From: a bacterium | GTDB taxonomy: Bacteria; UBA8248 | Assembly: GCA_030922375.1 (NCBI GenBank) | Contig: JAVEPB010000092.1 | Location: 1 to 64,000 of the forward strand | Reading direction: 5' to 3' | DNA length: 64,000 bases | Shown: positions 57,176 through 64,000 of the stretch, one piece after another | Layout of the letters: every line of letters begins with the position of its first letter | Position numbering within the stretch: position 1 is the first letter of the stretch | Position numbers and translations under genes: made by a program | Notes under the pieces: model-generated | What the model was told of the DNA's origin: nothing | The model's input: the letters and a program-made list of their open reading frames with translations, nothing else | The model's database searches: none

Positions 57176-58189
57176 ATGACTCGCCTCGGAATACTGGACC
57201 AATCTCCGATTCGAAGTGGGGGCACGGCGGCGGACGCCATCCGCGAGACGGTGCGGCTGGCCGAGGCGGCCGAGCGCCTGGGCTATCACCGCTACTGGGT
57301 GGCCGAGCACCACAGCCACCCCGGCCTGGCGGGGCCCTCGCCCGAGCTCATGGTTGGCCAGATCGCCGCGCGCACGAATAAGATACGAGTGGGCGCGGGC
57401 GGTGTCATGCTCAGTCACTATAGCCCGCTCAAGGTGGCGGAGAATTTCCGGGTGTTGGAGACGCTCTATCCGGGGCGAATCGACCTGGGAATCGGCCGGG
57501 CGCCGGGCGCGGACCGCCTCGCCTCCCGCGCGCTGGCGAACGGCGGAAACCCGCTGTCCGTGGAGGACTTTCCGAGAAAAGTCTCCGACCTGCTCGGCTA
57601 CCTCGGCGACGGCCTCGAACCGGGCCACCCCTTCGAAAGCCTCCGGGCGATGCCGGACGGCGAGACCCAGCCGGTGACCTGGCTGCTCGGCTCGAGCGAT
57701 CAGAGCGCCATCCTCGCCGCGCATTTTGGCTGCCCGTTTTCCTTCGCCCACTTCATCAACAATCGCGGCGCGGCGCAGGTTCTGGATATCTACCGCGGGA
57801 ATTTCAGGCCCTCGCCCCGCCTCACTGCGCCGGAGGCCAGCCTGGGCGTGTTCGTTTTTTGCTCCGAGGACGGAGAGGAAGCCCGGCGCCACGCGGCGAG
57901 CCGGGGGCTGTTCTTCCTCAGGACCCGCATGGGGGAGACGGGGGGCGTACCCTCCCCCGAGGAGGCGCTCTCTTATCCCTACACCGAGATGGAGCGCGCC
58001 TTCGTGAACGACACCCTGAGCCGGACCATCGCCGGCACCCCCGAGGAGGTGAAGGAGCGGATGCTCGCGCTGGGCGAGGAGGCCGGGGTCGATGAGTTTG
58101 TCGTTGTGAACCAGTGCCATGACTTCGGCTTCAGGCTGAAAACCTACGAGCTCCTGGCCGAGGCCTTCGGGATAGAGGCGCGGGGGTAG
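57176..58189 (+). CDS. LLM-class flavin-dependent oxidoreductase (luciferase-like)
   Basis: MTRLGILDQSPIRSGGTAADAIRETVRLAEAAERLGYHRYWVAEHHSHPGLAGPSPELMVGQIAART. Confidence 0.93.
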   Translation: MTRLGILDQSPIRSGGTAADAIRETVRLAEAAERLGYHRYWVAEHHSHPGLAGPSPELMVGQIAARTNKIRVGAGGVMLSHYSPLKVAENFRVLETLYPGRIDLGIGRAPGADRLASRALANGGNPLSVEDFPRKVSDLLGYLGDGLEPGHPFESLRAMPDGETQPVTWLLGSSDQSAILAAHFGCPFSFAHFINNRGAAQVLDIYRGNFRPSPRLTAPEASLGVFVFCSEDGEEARRHAASRGLFFLRTRMGETGGVPSPEEALSYPYTEMERAFVNDTLSRTIAGTPEEVKERMLALGEEAGVDEFVVVNQCHDFGFRLKTYELLAEAFGIEARG

Positions 58190-58215
58190 CGGCGCGAAGG
58201 TAACTAGAAGCTTTC

Positions 58216-60021
58216 CTAGGCGTGTTTTCTCGCCTTGAGCTCGGTCTTGCGGAAGCGGAAGGCGGCGGGCGCGACTTCGAGGCATTCGCCTTCTTTGAGG
58301 AACTCGATGGCCTGCTCGAGGCTGAACTGGCGCGGCGGGACGATCTGGGCGCCGATGTCGGCGCCCGAGGCGCGCATGTTGGTGAGTTTTTTCTCTTTCG
58401 TGATGTTGATGTCCATGTTCTGCTCCCGGCTGTTTTCGCCGATGATCATCCCCTCGTAAACCTCGTCGGTCGGCGAGACGAAGAGAACCCCCCGATCCTG
58501 TAGATGCTCGATGGCGTAGGCGGTGACTTTTCCGCCCCGGTCGGCGACGAGGGCGCCCGTGATCCGGCCGGGAATATCTCCCGCCCAGGGCTCCCAGCCT
58601 CCGAAGAGGGTGGTGAAAATGCCGGTGCCCCGCGTGTCGGTGAGGAATTCGTTTCGGTAGCCGAACAGCCCCCGGCTCGGGATTTTGAACCCGAGGCGGG
58701 CGCGGCCCCGGCCCGGGTTGGCCATCTGGGTCATCTTGCCCCGGCGCTCGCCGAGTTTTTGGGTGACGATGCCGATATAATCCTCGGGAATGTCGATGAC
58801 GGCGTTCTCGACCGGCTCGAGGGTCTTGCCCCCCTCGGCGCGCGTGATGACCTCCGGCCGGCCGACGGTGATCTCGAATCCCTCGCGGCGAAGCTGCTCG
58901 ATAAGAATGGCGAGCTGAAGCGAGCCGCGCCCCGACAGGCGGAAAGCGTCGGAAGAGGCGGTCTCCTCGGCCACGATGGCCGGGTTGTTCAGCGCTTCCC
59001 TGAAAAGGCGCTCCCGGATCTGTCGCGAGGTGAGCAGCTTTCCGCTCCGGCCCGAGAATGGAGAATCGTTCACCCGGAAAATCATCGTAATCGTCGGCTC
59101 ATCGAGAACGATTGGGGGAAGCGGGCGCGGGTCCTCCGGGTCGGCGATGGTGTCCCCGATGCTGATCGGATCGAAGCCCGCGACGGCGACGATATCCCCC
59201 GCCCGGGCCTCCTGGATTTCCTTTCGCTGGAGACCTTCGTAGCCGTAGAGGACGGTCACCTCGGCGGTTTGGCTCTTGCCGCCGGCGCCGATCAGGGCGC
59301 ATTTCCCGCGGGCGCGGATCGAGCCGTTCCACACGCGACCGATGGCGAGGCGGCCGACGTAGTTGTCGTATTCGAGTTGTGCGACGAGGAGTTGAAGCGG
59401 CGCGCCCTCATCGAACTCCGGCGGGGGAATGGTCTCGAGCAGGGTCTCGAAGAGAGGCTCGATGTTTTCCGCCAGCGCATCCGGGGAGGCGCCCGCCCGA
59501 CCCTCCTTGGCGATGGCATAGAGGACGGGGAATTCAAGCTGATCTTCATTCGCGTCGAGGTCGATAAACAGATCGTAGACCTCGTTCAGCACTTCTTCCG
59601 CCCGCGCGTCCGAGCGGTCCACCTTGTTGATAACAACGACGAAGGGAATCTCGCGCTCGAGGGCCTTTCCGACGACGAACCGCGTCTGCGGAAGCGGGCC
59701 CTCGGAGGCGTCAACGAGGAGGAGGGCGCCGTCCACCATCGAGAGCACCCGTTCGACCTCGCCGCCGAAATCGGCGTGGCCCGGCGTATCGACGATGTTG
59801 AAGGTCGCATCGCCGTATTTGATCGCGCAGTTTTTCGCCATGATCGTGATGCCTTTTTCGCGTTCGAGGTCCATCGAGTCGAGAACGCGGCTGGCTACAG
59901 CCTGTCCCTCGCGGAAGATTCCGCTCTGCCAGAGCATGGAATCGACGAGGGTGGTCTTGCCGTGATCAACATGGGCGATGATGGCGAAGTTTCGAACGTC
60001 GCTTCGGGTGCTGATGGCCAT
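58216..60021 (-). CDS. typA: Ribosome-associated GTPase TypA/BipA
   Basis: [76 protein letters not shown]; full EF-G-like architecture. Confidence 0.96.
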   Translation of the reverse strand: MAISTRSDVRNFAIIAHVDHGKTTLVDSMLWQSGIFREGQAVASRVLDSMDLEREKGITIMAKNCAIKYGDATFNIVDTPGHADFGGEVERVLSMVDGALLLVDASEGPLPQTRFVVGKALEREIPFVVVINKVDRSDARAEEVLNEVYDLFIDLDANEDQLEFPVLYAIAKEGRAGASPDALAENIEPLFETLLETIPPPEFDEGAPLQLLVAQLEYDNYVGRLAIGRVWNGSIRARGKCALIGAGGKSQTAEVTVLYGYEGLQRKEIQEARAGDIVAVAGFDPISIGDTIADPEDPRPLPPIVLDEPTITMIFRVNDSPFSGRSGKLLTSRQIRERLFREALNNPAIVAEETASSDAFRLSGRGSLQLAILIEQLRREGFEITVGRPEVITRAEGGKTLEPVENAVIDIPEDYIGIVTQKLGERRGKMTQMANPGRGRARLGFKIPSRGLFGYRNEFLTDTRGTGIFTTLFGGWEPWAGDIPGRITGALVADRGGKVTAYAIEHLQDRGVLFVSPTDEVYEGMIIGENSREQNMDINITKEKKLTNMRASGADIGAQIVPPRQFSLEQAIEFLKEGECLEVAPAAFRFRKTELKARKHA

Positions 60022-60405
60022 GGACGGCTCCTGGGTTCTCTTCAATCTTTCGCTTATATAAGGCGCCGCCCGCCCGCGGAGGGCCGGGGCGGACGGATAA
60101 TGGCTGAAAAGGGGAGATGGTTCAAGGGAAAAATCATGATTTGGCCATATTTTCCGGGGAGAGCGGGTTCCCTCTCGATAGCCTGTTATCATGTGCCGGC
60201 CGACAAAATTGCCCTGCACGTTCGGAACACAGGGCGGGGATGCTATGCTGGGCGCACGATCCAGCTTGCCGTTCCGCTCAAAAGCGAAGCCGGGCCGAAC
60301 GGCGCTCCCTTTCGCATGGAATGCATCACGAAATTATAGATACCGGGCGCGGGAGGGTGGGCGCTCCCGGACGCTTCCATTTCCCCGCCCGGCGGAGAGG
60401 CTTTA

Positions 60406-61245
60406 ATGAAACAGTTGACCGACCGCGTTTTTTACATGAACAGGTACCCCACGGTGGGGATAGTCGTTACCTCCGGCGGCGTCATCGCCATCGACGGGCC
60501 GATGAAGCCCGGCGACGCGATCGAGTGGCGCGACTTCATCGCTTCAAAGGGCCCCCTTCGATATAACATCAACACCGAACACCATCAGGACCACATCACA
60601 TCGAACTGGTATCTGAAGGCCGATAAGATAATTTCGAGCGAGGTGACCTACGCGGATTTTCTCACCTCCCTGACATCGTTGGAGGTGACCCGGGAGCGTA
60701 TGTTGAACTACGATCCGGGTTGCGGCGACCTGTTGGAGGGATACGAAATCCGGTGGCCCGACATCACGTTCAAGAGCCGGATGACGCTTCGGCTCGGGGG
60801 TGAGACTTTTCACCTCATCCATTCGCCCGGCCACACGCGGGGGCAAACCGTGGTACACGCCGTCGAGGCGCGCGTCGCTTTCACGGCCGACAACATCACT
60901 CCGGGAAATTATCCCTTTTTTCACTCCGCCGCCGTTTGGGAATGGTTCGAGTCGCTTGCTCTTCTCGAGTCGCTCGATGTGGACTGGTATGTGCCGGGGC
61001 ACGGCGAACCCTGCGGAAAGGACGAATTCCCCCGGCAGCGGGAGATAATGTTCGACATCATCAACGAAATAAAAGAACTTAAAAACCGGGGCCTCGGCCG
61101 GGAGGAGGTCCAGGAGCGGGTGAACTACATCGATCGCCCGGGCCTCGATCACCCCCGTTTGCTGGGGCCTCGCGCCTACGAACTGCAAAAAGGGGGCGTG
61201 GGGAATATTTACGACGCGCTGGGCGATCATCCCTCGGGGCCGTGA
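60406..61245 (+). CDS. MBL-fold metallohydrolase
   Basis: NINTEHHQDHITSNWYL, LIHSPGHTRGQTVVH, VAFTADNIT, VPGHGEPCGKDEFPRQREIM. Confidence 0.83.
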   Translation: MKQLTDRVFYMNRYPTVGIVVTSGGVIAIDGPMKPGDAIEWRDFIASKGPLRYNINTEHHQDHITSNWYLKADKIISSEVTYADFLTSLTSLEVTRERMLNYDPGCGDLLEGYEIRWPDITFKSRMTLRLGGETFHLIHSPGHTRGQTVVHAVEARVAFTADNITPGNYPFFHSAAVWEWFESLALLESLDVDWYVPGHGEPCGKDEFPRQREIMFDIINEIKELKNRGLGREEVQERVNYIDRPGLDHPRLLGPRAYELQKGGVGNIYDALGDHPSGP

Positions 61246-61414
61246 CACTGCCGTTAGATTGCCCTGATTCATTGGGTCCGGCCCGTTTCGGCCGCGTGAA
61301 TCGCCGCTTTTCCGATATTGCCCATCGGCCCGCCTTGTAGTCGCCGGAGCGCGGAGGGTAAAATGGGTCGAGTCGCAGTTTTAATTTAGGTCGCCTTAAC
61401 CGGAGTGGTTTTCC

Positions 61415-62329
61415 ATGGAATATATTCATGTCGATGAAATCCCGGAGTTGAACGACCCGTTTTTTGTCCTGGCTTTTGAAGGTTGGAACGACGCGGCCCA
61501 GTCGGCGACCATCGCGGCGAGGTACCTGGTGAACCGTTTCGACGGCAAGCGGTTTGCGAGGTTCCAGTCGGAAGATTTTTTCCAGTTCTCGGATCAACGG
61601 CCGCACGTCCGCCTCGGCACCGACGGTAACCGCGTGATCACCTGGCCCGAAAATTCGTTTTATTATTGCAAACATCCGGAATTGACGCGTGACCTGGTGG
61701 TGTGCGTTGGCGTTGAGCCTCAACTGATGTGGAAGTCGTTCAGCCGGAGCGTCATGGAACTCATCCGCAGGTGCGGCTCCGGGCTGACGGTGACCATGGG
61801 CGGGCTGCTGGCGGAAAACCCTCATGACGAACCTCTGGAGCTTGTATGCCTCGCGACGGAGCCGCGACTGGCCGGGCTCACGGGCGTCCAGGTGACGAAA
61901 TACGAAGGGCCGACCGGAATCGTTGGCGTTATTCACACCGAACTCCAGGATGCCCGCATACCGGCCGTGAGCCTTTGGGTCAACATTCCCCAAAAAATTT
62001 CATCGCTTCCGAATCCCAAGGGGGCCTATGCGCTTCTCGAGCGTCTCGAGGCCGTCAGCGAAATCAAAATCGACCTGGACGAGCTCGGGCGATCCGCCAA
62101 TCAATTCGACGAGAAAGTTAAAGAGGTTATCGAACAGCAACCGAGCATCGAGCGGTTCCTCTCCCAACCTTTCACGGCACAGGACGACGGGGACGACATG
62201 GATACGGCTTCGGGCGAGGATGAATCCGCGGAAGAGGAATCACCCGAAAAACTGCCCTCGGGCGATGAGCTCGCGGACGAAATCGAATCCTTTCTCCGGC
62301 GCCGGAGCAACGGCGAAGCTTCCGATTAA
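61415..62329 (+). CDS. PAC2-family (proteasome assembly chaperone-like) protein
   Basis: LNDPFFVLAFEGWNDAAQSATIAARYLVNRF, FFQFSDQRPHVRL, LTVTMGGLLAENPHDEPLELVC; C-terminal acidic tail ending PSGDELADEIESFLRRR. Confidence 0.88.
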   Translation: MEYIHVDEIPELNDPFFVLAFEGWNDAAQSATIAARYLVNRFDGKRFARFQSEDFFQFSDQRPHVRLGTDGNRVITWPENSFYYCKHPELTRDLVVCVGVEPQLMWKSFSRSVMELIRRCGSGLTVTMGGLLAENPHDEPLELVCLATEPRLAGLTGVQVTKYEGPTGIVGVIHTELQDARIPAVSLWVNIPQKISSLPNPKGAYALLERLEAVSEIKIDLDELGRSANQFDEKVKEVIEQQPSIERFLSQPFTAQDDGDDMDTASGEDESAEEESPEKLPSGDELADEIESFLRRRSNGEASD

Positions 62330-62473
62330 ACGCTTCCGGCTCCGGCGGCCCGGGCCTGCCTGCCTGATAATCGCAATCGCTCAATATTTGTTCGCCGAAA
62401 GGGGGGATTCCCGCCTCCCCGAACGGGGGACAGCTTTTATTCTCCTTTTTTCGAGTGTTGGGGCCCCGCTGGA

Positions 62474-63544
62474 TTGGTGATGCGCGCTTTTGTCCTGGCG
62501 GCGGGCCTTGGCGTCCGCCTGGGTCCGCTCGGAGAGATTGTTCCCAAGGCGCTCCTGCCCCTGGGCGGTATGCCGATGATTCGTTTTGCCCTGGACAGGC
62601 TCGGCCGCGCGGGGGTGAGCGAGGCGGTTGTCAATCTTCACCACCGCGCGGATATGGTCAGGGCCGCGCTCGGGGAATCCGTCTGCGGCGTTAAAATCCT
62701 TTTTTCCCATGAGCCCGAAATACTGGGAACGGCCGGCGGCCTGAAAAAAGCCGAGGATTTTCTTCGGGAGGGCGGCGGTCCGTTTTTCGTTTTAAACGCT
62801 GACATTTTGAGCGGCGCGGACCTCGGGGCCGCGCTGGCCCGCCATGAGGAAGGCGGTTTTTTGGCGACGCTGATTCTCCGCGCTTCGGCGGACGCTGAAA
62901 AATACGGCCTCCTGGCGGTGGATGAGGCGGGACGGCTCCGGAGGTTTCTTCGCGCAAGCGCTCCTGGTGAAGGCGGCGGCGCGGCGAGAGAGGCGATGTT
63001 CACCGGACAAAGCGTGATGTCGCCCGAGTTCCTCGATCATATTCCGGCGGGGCGGCCCTGCGGAATCTCGGAGGAAGTCTACCCGCCCCTGATTGAGAGC
63101 GGCGCTCCGATTGGCGGTTTTTTGACGGAAGCCTACTGGGCCGATGTGGGTGCTCCGGCCAGGTATTTGGATGCCACGGAGGACCTCATCGCCGGGCGGC
63201 ATGTCCCGGCGATCGATTGGCCGGCCGGGGAGGATACGCTTGTCGAGGGCCCGCCCCTGCCGTGGGGTGAGGGGTTGCTCCGCCCGCCCGTTCTCATCGG
63301 CGAGGGAGTGCGTCTGAGGCGTGGCGCCACCGCCGGGCCTTTCGCGGTTTTGGGGAGCGGTGCTATTCTGGGCGAAGGGGCTTCCGCTGAGAATTCAGTC
63401 ATCTTTCCCGGCGGCGGGGTGAGCGATGCAGTGTCTTTGGATCGGTGCATCGTGGGACCCGCCGCCATTGCCGCTCCTGTGGGCGACAAGCGGTGTTTCG
63501 AGTCCGTTTTCGCCGGTGGGAGCGCGGAGCCGATTTCTTTTTAA
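62474..63544 (+). CDS. NDP-sugar pyrophosphorylase / nucleotidyltransferase
   Basis: MRAFVLAAGLGVRLGPLGEIVPKALLPLGGMPMIRFALDRLGRAGVSEAVVNLHH, EPEILGTAGGLKKAEDFL, VLNADILSG, left-handed beta-helix-like C-terminus. Confidence 0.92.
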   Translation: MVMRAFVLAAGLGVRLGPLGEIVPKALLPLGGMPMIRFALDRLGRAGVSEAVVNLHHRADMVRAALGESVCGVKILFSHEPEILGTAGGLKKAEDFLREGGGPFFVLNADILSGADLGAALARHEEGGFLATLILRASADAEKYGLLAVDEAGRLRRFLRASAPGEGGGAAREAMFTGQSVMSPEFLDHIPAGRPCGISEEVYPPLIESGAPIGGFLTEAYWADVGAPARYLDATEDLIAGRHVPAIDWPAGEDTLVEGPPLPWGEGLLRPPVLIGEGVRLRRGATAGPFAVLGSGAILGEGASAENSVIFPGGGVSDAVSLDRCIVGPAAIAAPVGDKRCFESVFAGGSAEPISF

Positions 63545-63565
63545 AATAATGGAGCGGAAGATTTA

Positions 63566-64000
63566 ATGAGCCAGGTCACTTTGCCGGATACGAAAGACAG
63601 ACCGGAGCCGACAACGAAAACCACTCTCCCCGCGGGACGCTCGCCGGTTCTGGCGCGTGAGGGAATCGTGGCGACGAGCCAGCCGCTGGCCGCCACGGCG
63701 GGGTTGCAAGTCCTCCGCGAGGGGGGAAACGCGCTGGACGCCGCCATCGCGGCGGCGGCGGCGCTCAATGTCGTCGAGCCGCAATCCACCGGCATCGGCG
63801 GCGACATGTTCCTGATTTACTGGGATAACAACGAAAAAAGGCTCGTCGGCCTCAACGGCAGCGGCCGCGCTCCGCAAGGCGCCACTCTCGAGCGCTACCG
63901 GAGCGAGGGGTTCACCGCCGTTCCCGGGGAGGGAATCTTCGCGGTCACGGTCCCCGGCGCGTTCGATGGCTGGTGCTCGGCCCTTGATCGCTTGGGGAGC
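63566..64000 (+). CDS. Gamma-glutamyltransferase family (5' part; runs off the window)
   Basis: REGIVATSQPLAATAGLQVLREGGNALDAAIAAAAALNVVEPQSTGIGGDMFLIYW...LNGSGRAP; no stop in window so absent from ORF track. Confidence 0.92.
   Translation, partial: MSQVTLPDTKDRPEPTTKTTLPAGRSPVLAREGIVATSQPLAATAGLQVLREGGNALDAAIAAAAALNVVEPQSTGIGGDMFLIYWDNNEKRLVGLNGSGRAPQGATLERYRSEGFTAVPGEGIFAVTVPGAFDGWCSALDRLGS

Noticed and set aside
58504-60339. 611-aa plus-strand ORF opposite typA
   Set aside because: Long because of high GC, but TypA on the other strand is unambiguous.

Overview
GC-rich bacterial chromosomal window with a Gram-negative envelope gene set (Tol-Pal, Pal/OmpA lipoproteins, BON lipoprotein, Slt-type lytic transglycosylase). 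It is densely packed with about 57 confident or probable protein genes, many in overlapping ATGA or TAATG junctions. I recognised no rRNA, tRNA, CRISPR array, intact transposon or prophage. Main blocks: (i) mreB 5' end (cut by the window edge, absent from the ORF track) downstream of a GAF-GAF-degenerate GGDEF gene; (ii) fba(class I)-fbp-OmpA lipoprotein and MBL-NUDIX operons; (iii) cell-wall recycling genes (nagA, anmK, slt) scattered among M20 peptidases; (iv) a class III cyclase, a D-aminoacylase, a 1250-aa extremely acidic repeat/TPR membrane protein and two cyclic-nucleotide-binding proteins; (v) a complete tolQRAB-pal-cpoB locus with a terminator whose 3' arm holds the likely cpoB Shine-Dalgarno; (vi) ligA, galU and tandem CorC/HlyC paralogues; (vii) a soluble protein resembling a histidine kinase that has lost its catalytic motifs; (viii) a ferredoxin/FAD oxidoreductase/aldehyde:ferredoxin oxidoreductase/MoaD-like cluster (AorABC-like) with atypical AOR cysteine spacing; (ix) housekeeping and accessory metabolism (otsA, glyA, amidase, typA, PAC2, nucleotidyltransferase, ggt 5' end). 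The best candidates for something under-described are the acidic repeat/TPR protein with its cyclic-nucleotide neighbourhood, the three-arm alternative-hairpin intergenic element near 13.64-13.73 kb, the pseudo-histidine kinase, the signal-less orphan TRAP binding protein next to an ORFan, and the terminator/SD overlap before cpoB. All functional calls come from reading motifs by eye; no database search was run.
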